Source of the DNA: Rhodocyclaceae bacterium
GTDB taxonomy: Bacteria > Pseudomonadota > Gammaproteobacteria > Burkholderiales > Rhodocyclaceae
Assembly (NCBI GenBank): GCA_023253415.1
Contig: JALRGK010000131.1
Coordinates: 1-10,058, forward strand
Direction of reading: 5' to 3'
DNA: 10,058 bases
Below are positions 1 through 8,122 of the stretch, one piece after another; the first letter of the stretch is position 1, and every line of letters starts with the position of its first letter. The position numbers and the translations under genes were made by a program. Below the pieces are notes generated by a model that saw nothing but the letters and a program-made list of their open reading frames with translations, was not told the DNA's origin and ran no database searches.

Positions 1-809
1 AAGATGGCCCAGATGGAACCAGCAATCACGTGACCCGCAAACAACAGGCCACCCGTCAACGAATGCATACCAGCCCATGAAGCACCCATCAGGGCGATCA
101 GCATGAAGACCAGCTCACCAGCGTACATGTTACCGAACAACCGCATGCCGTGAGAAATTGTTTTTGCAGCGAACTCGATCATCTGCATCAGGAAGTTGAT
201 CGGGGCGAGCGCCGGATGCGAGCCAAACGGCGCAGCAAACAGCTCATGCACCCAACCACCGATACCCTTGATCTTGACGTTGTAGTACAGACAGACAATC
301 AATACACCCAGCGCCATGGCCAGCGTAATGTTCAAGTCTGCAGACGGCACAATACGCAGGAATGCGTGGTGCGGATCGTGGCCCGAGGCCTCGTAGTAGG
401 TTGACCAGATCTTCGGGAACAGATCCAGCGGCAGCAGATCCATCGCGTTCAAGAAGAAGATCCACACAAACACGGTCAGCGCTAATGGCGCGACGAAGAG
501 GCGCGATTTTGCGTCGTGGATAATACCCTTGGCCTGATCAGCCACCATTTCAACGAGCACTTCGATGGTGGCCTGCAGCCGACCCGGCACACCCGCTGTA
601 GCACGCTGGGCAACAAATGCCAGCAAGCCAACCGCCAAGATACCGAGCAGGGTTGAGAATACAAAAGAGTCCAGATTGATCACGGACCAGTCGACAATTG
701 CCTTCTGGGCCTCACCTGTGGTGTTCAGGTGCGTCAAGTGGTGAACAATATATTCACCCTGGGTCGGGCCGCTATGGGCCGCTGCGTTCGCTACGTTTTC
801 AGTCGCCAT
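1..809 (-). CDS. atpB: F0F1 ATP synthase subunit a (partial, C-terminus outside window)
   Basis: Subunit a of the membrane F0 sector, which provides the proton half-channels beside the c-ring. 269 complete codons are visible, and the gene runs off the left edge before its stop, so the last transmembrane helix is missing. Visible are a polar N-terminus of about 45 residues, a first hydrophobic helix (residues ~48-67), further helices at ~107-127 and ~160-176, and the family signature around GMRLFGNMYAGE (221-232). R223 is the invariant stator arginine (E. coli R210) and E232 corresponds to E. coli E219; the equivalences are from family knowledge. The ATG lies one base after the atpI stop (TGAgATG) and has only a weak purine-rich stretch upstream, so translation is probably coupled to atpI. 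Identity is very secure. Confidence 0.97.
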   Translation of the reverse strand, partial: MATENVANAAAHSGPTQGEYIVHHLTHLNTTGEAQKAIVDWSVINLDSFVFSTLLGILAVGLLAFVAQRATAGVPGRLQATIEVLVEMVADQAKGIIHDAKSRLFVAPLALTVFVWIFFLNAMDLLPLDLFPKIWSTYYEASGHDPHHAFLRIVPSADLNITLAMALGVLIVCLYYNVKIKGIGGWVHELFAAPFGSHPALAPINFLMQMIEFAAKTISHGMRLFGNMYAGELVFMLIALMGASWAGMHSLTGGLLFAGHVIAGSIWAI

Positions 810-810
810 C

Positions 811-1155
811 TCAGGTTCTTTTCGCCAATGCTAAAAAATTTACCTGCAAGGTGATCGCCATACTGAGCAGCATACTGGGCCAACTGAGGTCCGCATACAG
901 CACAATGGCAACCGCCAACAAAATCAGTGTGAGGGCAAGCTTGAGGAATTCGTAGATGATGAACGTTGCAGCAGTCGCAATACTTGCACGACTTGCTGAC
1001 GCTGCCATCAATTTCAGTGCGAACAGGAAATTGGGCAACATCACAGCCCCGCCTCCGATCGCAGCAGAAAAACTGCCACGCCCTCCCGCAAGCAACCCTG
1101 CCAGTATCACAGCTATCGTTATTGCGATCAGTTGTAGGCGTATAACTCGAAACAC
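811..1155 (-). CDS. atpI: ATP synthase subunit I (AtpI/UncI)
   Basis: Small integral membrane protein of 114 residues at the head of the atp operon, a little shorter than the roughly 126-residue E. coli protein. In this family it is not a structural F1F0 subunit but helps c-ring assembly. Four hydrophobic segments are visible (~5-25, 31-52, 60-87, 91-111), with a glycine-rich stretch GGGAVMLPN (34-42) and a charged EFLK (69-72) in the third, typical of AtpI. The start is GTG: GAGG lies 5 nt upstream, and the only nearby upstream ATG (1164-1166) is out of frame. The stop is one base from the atpB start. Sequence conservation in the family is low, so the call rests on size, topology and position before atpB. 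Confidence 0.9.
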   Translation of the reverse strand: MFRVIRLQLIAITIAVILAGLLAGGRGSFSAAIGGGAVMLPNFLFALKLMAASASRASIATAATFIIYEFLKLALTLILLAVAIVLYADLSWPSMLLSMAITLQVNFLALAKRT

Positions 1156-1209
1156 CGTGACCTCATCGCGTTGTGTGCTGTGCCTAACAAGGCGCCTTCA
1201 AACGCCGTA

Positions 1210-1238
1210 ACTATACGGTGACCTTTGGCCGCCGTCAA
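1210..1238 (-). promoter_or_regulatory. Sigma-70 type promoter for atpI-atpB
   Basis: On the minus strand, a -35 box TTGACG (1238-1233; 5 of 6 consensus bases) is separated by exactly 17 bp from a -10 box TATAGT (1215-1210; 5 of 6). The -35 box overlaps the parB stop codon TGA (1237-1235). The transcript would start near 1203, giving a leader of about 48 nt before the atpI GTG. A small inverted repeat CCGTA-loop-TACGG (1205-1218) lies over the -10 box. Box quality and spacing are seen directly; that it drives the atp operon is inference. Confidence 0.65.
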
Positions 1239-2146
1239 TCAAAAAAACGCTCAATCAGCCCATCAAGCTGATCCAAGCTTTCGAAATTAATGGTGATCTT
1301 GCCGGCCCCACGTTTGTTGGCCGCAATTTTCACTTCGGCGCCCAGGCTGTCCGCCAGCTTTTCGCTCAAGCGGGTGACATCGGCGTTTTCGACACGAGCC
1401 GCACCAGCGGCCGGTTTGCTCGCGGCTTTGCCGCTCTGACGCCGGCGCACCAGCTCTTCGGTTTCCCGAACCGACAAGCCTTTAAGCACCACGTGTTGCG
1501 CTACGGCTACCTGTTCGCTACCGGTCAGCGCCAGCAGCGCGCGGGCATGGCCCATGTCAATCCGGCCCAACATCAGCAGATCCTGGACGGGATTAGCCAA
1601 CTCCAACAAACGTAAAAGATTGGTCGCCGCCGAACGAGACCGACCCACCGCTTCCGCAGCTTCCTGATGCGTCAGGTTGAATTCATCGATGAGACGGCGC
1701 AGACCCTGTGCTTCCTCCAGCGGATTCAGATCTTCACGCTGAATGTTTTCAATCAGTGCCATCGCCAACGCCGCTTCATCAGCGATGTCGTGCACATGCA
1801 CCGGCACTTCTTTCAGGCCGGCGATCTGGGAGGCGCGCCAACGCCGCTCACCAGCAATAATTTCGTAGGGCGTCGAAGCGCCGGCGCCTAACGGGCGCAC
1901 AATAATCGGCTGCACCAGACCCTGGGCAGCAATCGACGACGCCAGCTCATTCAAGCTGGCCTCATCCATACGAGTGCGTGGCTGGTATTTACCGGGCTGC
2001 AGATCCGTCACGGGCAGCCTGCTGGGCACATCCTGTTTGGCCGGCGCGGCCGCATCAACAGTTTGTCCGGCTGAAGCCGGCTTCGACCCACCCAGCAAGG
2101 CATCTAGGCCACGACCCAGACCCCGAGTTTTATTTTTTGCGTTCAT
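1235..2146 (-). CDS. parB: Chromosome-partitioning protein ParB
   Basis: ParB/Spo0J CTPase-clamp DNA-binding protein that loads at parS and spreads to form the segrosome at the replication origin. The 303 residues show the expected order: N-terminal RGLGRGLDALLGG tail (8-20), which in this family contacts ParA; ParB/Srx CTP-binding domain (~43-120) with GERRWR (99-104); ENIQREDLNPLEEA (133-146); a helix-turn-helix for parS around 156-182; and a C-terminal dimerisation domain (~255-303) after an alanine-rich linker. The ATG at 2146 is chosen because the conserved tail follows it directly. The frame stays open further upstream, but only inside parA and with unrelated sequence. It lies 10 nt after the parA stop, as a co-translated pair. 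Confidence 0.97.
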   Translation of the reverse strand: MNAKNKTRGLGRGLDALLGGSKPASAGQTVDAAAPAKQDVPSRLPVTDLQPGKYQPRTRMDEASLNELASSIAAQGLVQPIIVRPLGAGASTPYEIIAGERRWRASQIAGLKEVPVHVHDIADEAALAMALIENIQREDLNPLEEAQGLRRLIDEFNLTHQEAAEAVGRSRSAATNLLRLLELANPVQDLLMLGRIDMGHARALLALTGSEQVAVAQHVVLKGLSVRETEELVRRRQSGKAASKPAAGAARVENADVTRLSEKLADSLGAEVKIAANKRGAGKITINFESLDQLDGLIERFFD

Positions 2147-2156
2147 AGTCTTGCTT

Positions 2157-2927
2157 TCAGGAACCGGTTTTGCCGTGCCGCGCCAGCAGCTCTTCGGCCA
2201 AGGCCATATAAGCCTGCGCGCCTTTGGACGAAGGGTCGTAAGCGGTCGCCGGTTTGCCATGCGATGGCGCTTCGGCCAGGCGAACGTTACGCGGAATAAT
2301 CGTTTGATAGACCTTGTCGCCGAAGTGGCTGGTTAACTCGTCCGATACCTGCTGGGTCAATGTACTCTGCGCGTTGTACATGGTGCGGAGCAAACCTTCG
2401 ATTTCCAGCTCCGGATTCAGGTTCTCACGCACCTTGCGCAACGTTTCAACGAGATCCGACAAACCTTCCAGCGCATAGTATTCGCACTGCATCGGGATCA
2501 TCACAGACTTCGATGCTACCAGCGCGTTGACCGTCAACATGTTCAGCGCAGGCGGGCAATCGATCAGCACATAGTCATAGCGTTCCGACACCGTGGCCAG
2601 CGCTTCCTTGAGCTTCTGCTCACGTCCATCAATTTCGATGAGCTCGATCTCCGCACCCGCCAGATCCCGATTGGCCGAAAGTATGTCAAAACCGAACTCG
2701 GTTTTTTGAATGGCCTGATCCAACGTTGTGTCACCCAGCAGCAACTCATATACGGTTGGCACATCATCCGACTTTGCGATACCGCAGCCGGTGGTCGCAT
2801 TACCTTGCGGATCCAAGTCGATCAGCAACACACGTTGCCCCAGCTTGGCCAGCGATGCGCCCAGATTAACCGTCGATGTGGTTTTACCCACACCGCCTTT
2901 TTGATTGGTAATTGCCAGAATACGCAT
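2157..2927 (-). CDS. parA: Chromosome-partitioning ATPase ParA (Soj)
   Basis: MinD/ParA-type Walker ATPase of 256 residues. ATP-bound dimers coat the nucleoid and ParB triggers hydrolysis, which moves the origin region. The deviant Walker A KGGVGKTT (10-17, with the signature lysine K10), the A' motif DLDPQGNAT (37-45), Walker B VLIDCPP (120-126), and the C-terminal block PRNVRLAEAPSHGKP (212-226) are all present. The short N-terminus, without an added helix-turn-helix, marks the chromosomal (Soj) type rather than plasmid type Ia. AAAGG lies 7 nt upstream of the ATG. The gap to rsmG is 24 nt, so it sits inside the mnmG-rsmG-parA-parB transcription unit. Confidence 0.97.
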   Translation of the reverse strand: MRILAITNQKGGVGKTTSTVNLGASLAKLGQRVLLIDLDPQGNATTGCGIAKSDDVPTVYELLLGDTTLDQAIQKTEFGFDILSANRDLAGAEIELIEIDGREQKLKEALATVSERYDYVLIDCPPALNMLTVNALVASKSVMIPMQCEYYALEGLSDLVETLRKVRENLNPELEIEGLLRTMYNAQSTLTQQVSDELTSHFGDKVYQTIIPRNVRLAEAPSHGKPATAYDPSSKGAQAYMALAEELLARHGKTGS

Positions 2928-2951
2928 GCCGCGCCTTTGTAAACCCGTGAA

Positions 2952-3625
2952 TTAAGCTGCCGCTGCGGCTTCAGCCGGCACCAACAGAACAAGGTGTCTC
3001 TCTGCACCCAGATCGGGTACCTGCAGCGGAATCACTGCCTTCACCACGATATCAGGGGGTAATTCTGCCATTTCGCCCTCCGGAAAGACACCTTTCATGG
3101 CAAACCACCCCCCGTTTTTTGCCACAAGACGGCGCGTCTGCCCGACTAAAGTACTCAATGTGGCATAGGCACGCGCCGAAATCAGTGCAAAACCTGCAGC
3201 ATGCTCGGCTGGCGGTACCCAACTTTCGATCCGGTCAGACACTGCATGCAAGTTCTTCAACCCCAGCGTCAACGCCGCCTGTTTCAGAAAGGCGACTTTT
3301 TTACCGACCGTATCAATCAGCGTAATTGAACGCTCCGGCTGCAGTATCGCCAGCGGAATCCCCGGCAAGCCGCCACCACTCCCCACGTCCAGCAAATCAC
3401 CCGGCGGCAGATACGGTACGATCGACAGCGAGTCCAGCAAATGTTGCTTCAACATGGCTGACCGATCTCTGACCGCAGTGAGGTTATAGGCTTTATTCCA
3501 TTTCTGAAGCAGATCCAGGTAATCCAGCAGTTTGGCGGCCTGACTCTCCGTCAGAGGTACATCCATTTGTGCTGCACCGCCCAGCAACTGAGCGATTTCT
3601 GACGGGCGTGCCACAGCCAGATCAC

Positions 3626-3629
<4 letters not shown>
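2952..3629 (-). CDS. rsmG: 16S rRNA (guanine(527)-N7)-methyltransferase RsmG (GidB)
   Basis: SAM-dependent methyltransferase that makes m7G527 in the 530 loop of 16S rRNA; loss in many bacteria gives low-level streptomycin resistance (established knowledge). With the start chosen, the protein has 225 residues. Motifs: KWNKAYNLTA (43-52), HLLDSL (63-68), the SAM-binding LLDVGSGGGLPGIPLAI (79-95), SARA (151-154), and C-terminal RHLVLL (211-216). A GTG start at 3629 is preferred: it overlaps the mnmG stop as GTGA and has GGGAG 7 nt upstream. The frame remains open for 44 more codons into mnmG, but that stretch is glycine/alanine-rich and unlike RsmG. The protein ends in a run of alanines (221-225). 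Confidence 0.95.
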
Positions 3630-5530
<1,901 letters not shown>

Positions 5531-5656
5531 GCGCTACTTTCAGCCAGTCTTAATCTACACAACACAAAAGGGTGCTAATTTTAGTCAAAGCCTCGCGCTT
5601 TAGGTTGATTTTCAAGGAATTCTTCCAAAAACCTCACTGCATAGGCGGGCCAGCCG

Positions 5657-5693
5657 ATAGCTTTTGGCTAACATATGTTTAGTAACAATCAAT
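5657..5693 (+). promoter_or_regulatory. Candidate OxyR operator upstream of ahpC
   Basis: The 37-bp stretch fits the OxyR layout ATAGnTnnnAnCTAT-N7-ATAGnTnnnAnCTAT at 15 of 20 defined positions. The four quarter-sites read ATAG (5657-5660), CTAA (5668-5671), TTAG (5679-5682) and CAAT (5690-5693), all with the required spacing. It ends at the putative -35 box of ahpC, where OxyR normally sits to contact RNA polymerase. The match is seen by hand; binding is inferred from the known OxyR control of ahpCF in many proteobacteria. No oxyR gene is in the window. Confidence 0.5.
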
Positions 5694-5722
5694 TGGATTT
5701 ATCGTACAGACCCCCGTACACT
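5693..5722 (+). promoter_or_regulatory. Putative ahpC promoter
   Basis: A weak -35 box TTGGAT (5693-5698; 4 of 6) and a -10 box TACACT (5717-5722; 4 of 6) are 18 bp apart, adjacent to the OxyR-like site. A poor -35 is expected for an activator-dependent promoter. The predicted leader is about 48 nt, ending in the strong ribosome-binding site before ahpC. Position is inference. Confidence 0.4.
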
Positions 5723-5776
5723 CCAAAACGTCGAATAGACATTTGCCTCACCCAAACATCAAAACAGGAGCAACAC

Positions 5777-6340
5777 ATGTCGCTGATCAACACCGAAGTT
5801 CAACCGTTCAAGGTTCAAGCATTCCACAACGGCAAGTTTGTTGAAGTTACCGAAGCCAGCCTCAAGGGCAAATGGTCCGTGCTGATTTTCATGCCGGCCG
5901 CCTTTACCTTCAACTGCCCGACCGAAATCGAAGATGCTGCCAATAACTACGCCGAGTTCCAAAAGGCTGGCGCAGAAGTCTACATCGTCACCACCGACAC
6001 GCACTTCTCGCACAAGGTATGGCACGAAACCTCGCCGGCCGTCGGCAAGGCTCAATTCCCGCTGATCGGCGACCCGACTCACCAGCTGACCAACGCTTTT
6101 GGGGTGCACATTCCGGAAGAGGGCCTGGCACTGCGCGGTACCTTCATCATCAACCCGGAAGGCAAGATCAAGACCTTGGAAATCCACTCCAACGAAATCG
6201 CCCGTGACGTTTCGGAAACGCTGCGTAAGCTGAAGGCTGCCCAGTACACCGCCGCTCATCCGGGTGAAGTTTGCCCGGCCAAGTGGAAAGAAGGCGAAAA
6301 GACTCTGGCACCTTCGCTGGACCTCGTTGGCAAGATCTAA
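5777..6340 (+). CDS. ahpC: Alkyl hydroperoxide reductase subunit C (2-Cys peroxiredoxin)
   Basis: Cytosolic peroxiredoxin that reduces H2O2, organic peroxides and peroxynitrite; its disulfide is re-reduced by AhpF. The 187 residues equal the E. coli length. The active site is P40-x3-T44-x2-C47 with peroxidatic C47, a conserved arginine R120 in LALRGTFIINPEG, and resolving C166 in the C-terminal HPGEVCPAKWKEGE block, ending SLDLVGKI. The active-site context reads MPAAFTFNCPTE instead of the common YPADFTFVCPTE, marking a distinct AhpC subgroup. The ATG at 5777 follows ACAGGAG with 6-nt spacing. The open frame reaches back to an ATG at 5675, but that lies in the predicted operator and has no ribosome-binding site. 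ahpF follows. Confidence 0.97.
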   Translation: MSLINTEVQPFKVQAFHNGKFVEVTEASLKGKWSVLIFMPAAFTFNCPTEIEDAANNYAEFQKAGAEVYIVTTDTHFSHKVWHETSPAVGKAQFPLIGDPTHQLTNAFGVHIPEEGLALRGTFIINPEGKIKTLEIHSNEIARDVSETLRKLKAAQYTAAHPGEVCPAKWKEGEKTLAPSLDLVGKI

Positions 6341-6374
6341 GTAAATACAGCGGACAAAACACCGCAACAGAGAA

Positions 6375-6397
6375 TGCCCGGAGCACTGCTCCGGGCA
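6375..6397 (+). other. Perfect hairpin in the ahpC-ahpF spacer
   Basis: TGCCCGGAGCA and its exact complement TGCTCCGGGCA form an 11-bp inverted repeat around a single base; in RNA this gives roughly an 8-9 bp GC-rich stem with a short loop. It starts 34 nt after the ahpC stop. No T-run follows, so it is not a standard intrinsic terminator. Possible roles are 3'-end protection of an ahpC transcript, an RNase processing site, or partial attenuation before ahpF. The structure is seen directly; the role is inferred. Confidence 0.7.
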
Positions 6398-6416
6398 CCG
6401 CAAATACCTCATCATG

Positions 6417-6482
6417 ATTGCATCGCCAAGCGGCGAGACGGGTAGCTTTTTTTCGAAATCCGACACTGCTTCGCCATGCAAT
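6417..6482 (+). repeat. Imperfect inverted repeat enclosing a T7 run, upstream of ahpF
   Basis: ATTGCATCGCCAAG (6417-6430) and CTTCGCCATGCAAT (6469-6482) can pair over 12 of 14 positions with two C-C mismatches. The 38-nt loop contains a small TCGCC-AAGC-GGCGA hairpin (6423-6436) and a run of seven T (6447-6453) ten bases later, which could be a weak terminator. It lies just before the ahpF ribosome-binding site. Function is unknown. Confidence 0.4.
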
Positions 6483-6522
6483 TAACGCAGACTAACATCA
6501 GACAACACACATGGAGCGCATC

Positions 6523-8097
6523 ATGCTTGACGCCAACATTCAAGAACAACTCAAAGGCTATCTTGAGCGCCTTGAGCAGCCGATTCAACTGATCACTTCG
6601 CTGGACGGCAACGGCAATTCGGAGCAGATGCGCGAGCTAGTGAACGAGATTGCTGCCCTCTCCGACAAAGTCAGCGTGGTTAAGAGTAACGATTCAGAAC
6701 TCGTCCCCTCGTTCCGTGTCGCTCCGCTCAACAACCCGGAACAACGCGGTATCGCCCGGTTTGCCGGTTTGCCCATGGGTCATGAATTTACCTCGCTCGT
6801 TCTTGCCTTGCTGCAGATGGGCGGCTATCCGCCGAAGGTGGATGCCAGCATCATCGAACAAATCCGCAATCTGCCCGGCGATTACCAGTTCGAAACTTTC
6901 ATTTCTCTAAGTTGCCACAACTGTCCGGATGTCGTGCAAGCGCTTAATCTGATGGCCGCTATCAACCCGCGTATCCAGCACACCATGATCGACGGTGGCA
7001 TGTTCCAGGAAATTGTCGAATCGCGTCAGATCATGGCTGTGCCCACCGTTTACCTGAATGGTGACGAGTTTGGCGCCGGTCGCATGACCATCGAAGAAAT
7101 CCTCGCCAAGCTCGATACCGGTGCCGCCGCCCGCGAAGCTGAAAAGATCAGTGCCCAGGCTCCTTACGACGTACTCATCGTCGGTGGCGGCCCCGCGGGT
7201 TCCGCAGCTGCCGTGTATGCCGCTCGCAAAGGCATTCGCACTGGTATTCTGGCGGAACGCTTTGGTGGCCAAGTGATGGATACTGTTGGCATCGAAAACT
7301 TCATCTCCGTACAGGAGACCGAAGGGCCGAAGCTGGTGACGCAGCTGGAACAACACGTGAAGTCTTACAACGTGGACATCATGAATCTGCAACGCGCCGA
7401 ATCACTGACCCCGGCAAGCACAGCCGGTGGCTACGCAGAAGTTCGTACCGTCAGCGGTGCCACGCTCAAGGCCAGGAGTGTCATCATCTCCACCGGCGCT
7501 CGCTGGCGCGAGCTTAACGTGCCGGGTGAACAGGAATACCGTGGCAAGGGCGTGGCCTACTGCCCGCATTGCGATGGCCCACTCTTCAAGGGCAAGCGCG
7601 TTGCGGTCATTGGCGGTGGTAATTCTGGTGTAGAAGCGGCGATTGATCTAGCCGGTGTCGTCGGCCATGTGACGCTCATCGAATTCGGCGCCGAGTTGCG
7701 CGCTGATGCCGTGCTCCAGCGCAAGCTAGCCAGCCTACCTAACGTGGTTATCCTCAAAAACGCACAAACAATGCAAGTGCTCGGCGATGGCAACAAAGTC
7801 AACGGCCTCGTCTATAAAAACCGCGAAACCGGGGACGATATTCACTTGGAGCTCGAAGGTATCTTCGTGCAGATCGGCCTGCTGCCCAATACCGATTGGC
7901 TCAAGGGCACACTTGAGCTCTCGAAGATGGGTGAAATCGAAATTAATAGCCATGGCCAGACATCTGCCACCGGTGTATTTGCTGCGGGCGACTGCACGAC
8001 CGTGCCCTACAAACAGATCATCATTGCCATGGGCGAAGGCGCCAAAGCCTCTCTGGGTGCCTTTGACTATCTGATCCGTAGTTCAGCGCCGGCCTGA
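6523..8097 (+). CDS. ahpF: Alkyl hydroperoxide reductase subunit F
   Basis: NADH-dependent flavoprotein disulfide reductase that recharges AhpC. The 524 residues (E. coli 521) contain the N-terminal tandem thioredoxin-fold domain with redox pair CHNC (131-134), then a thioredoxin-reductase-like part: FAD loop GGGPAG (221-226), NADH loop GGGNSG (364-369) inside which lies the second redox pair CPHC (347-350), and the FAD motif GVFAAGDCTTVPYKQ (484-498). The chosen ATG at 6523 has GGAG 6 nt upstream; an in-frame ATG four codons earlier (6511) has no ribosome-binding site, and MLDANIQEQL matches the usual AhpF N-terminus. It follows ahpC by 182 structured bases; no separate promoter is evident, so expression by read-through from ahpC is likely. 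Confidence 0.98.
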   Translation: MLDANIQEQLKGYLERLEQPIQLITSLDGNGNSEQMRELVNEIAALSDKVSVVKSNDSELVPSFRVAPLNNPEQRGIARFAGLPMGHEFTSLVLALLQMGGYPPKVDASIIEQIRNLPGDYQFETFISLSCHNCPDVVQALNLMAAINPRIQHTMIDGGMFQEIVESRQIMAVPTVYLNGDEFGAGRMTIEEILAKLDTGAAAREAEKISAQAPYDVLIVGGGPAGSAAAVYAARKGIRTGILAERFGGQVMDTVGIENFISVQETEGPKLVTQLEQHVKSYNVDIMNLQRAESLTPASTAGGYAEVRTVSGATLKARSVIISTGARWRELNVPGEQEYRGKGVAYCPHCDGPLFKGKRVAVIGGGNSGVEAAIDLAGVVGHVTLIEFGAELRADAVLQRKLASLPNVVILKNAQTMQVLGDGNKVNGLVYKNRETGDDIHLELEGIFVQIGLLPNTDWLKGTLELSKMGEIEINSHGQTSATGVFAAGDCTTVPYKQIIIAMGEGAKASLGAFDYLIRSSAPA

Positions 8098-8122
8098 TCG
8101 CGCAACAGCGTAAAATGGCGGC

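Noticed and set aside
1189..1198. 10-bp palindrome AAGGCGCCTT in the atpI leader
   Set aside because: Short, with no loop for a stable hairpin and no known operator match; may be chance.
2147..2260. Upstream extension of parB inside parA (38 extra codons)
   Set aside because: The extra residues are unlike ParB and overlap the conserved 3' part of parA; the conserved RGLGRGLDALLGG tail begins just after the ATG at 2146.
5531..5656. Possible mnmG promoter (TTGACT at 5588-5583 on the minus strand)
   Set aside because: No acceptable -10 box lies 16-18 bp downstream; the nearest (TAGATT) is 25 bp away, so no promoter is called.
5759..6481. 240-codon open frame on the minus strand opposite ahpC
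   Set aside because: Mirror frame of a highly conserved gene with no ribosome-binding site or recognisable domain.
6414..6485. Possible 23-codon small ORF (ATG at 6414) in the ahpC-ahpF spacer
   Set aside because: No ribosome-binding site upstream, and it coincides with the inverted-repeat structure; not supported as a coding gene.
7351..7362. CACGTGAA core resembling part of a parS site
   Set aside because: Only the central CACGTGAA fits; the flanks do not form the 16-bp palindrome TGTTTCACGTGAAACA, and it lies within ahpF coding sequence. No parS site was found in the window.
6907..7392. 161-codon minus-strand open frame opposite ahpF
   Set aside because: Shadow of the CHNC and FAD-binding regions of ahpF; no independent evidence.
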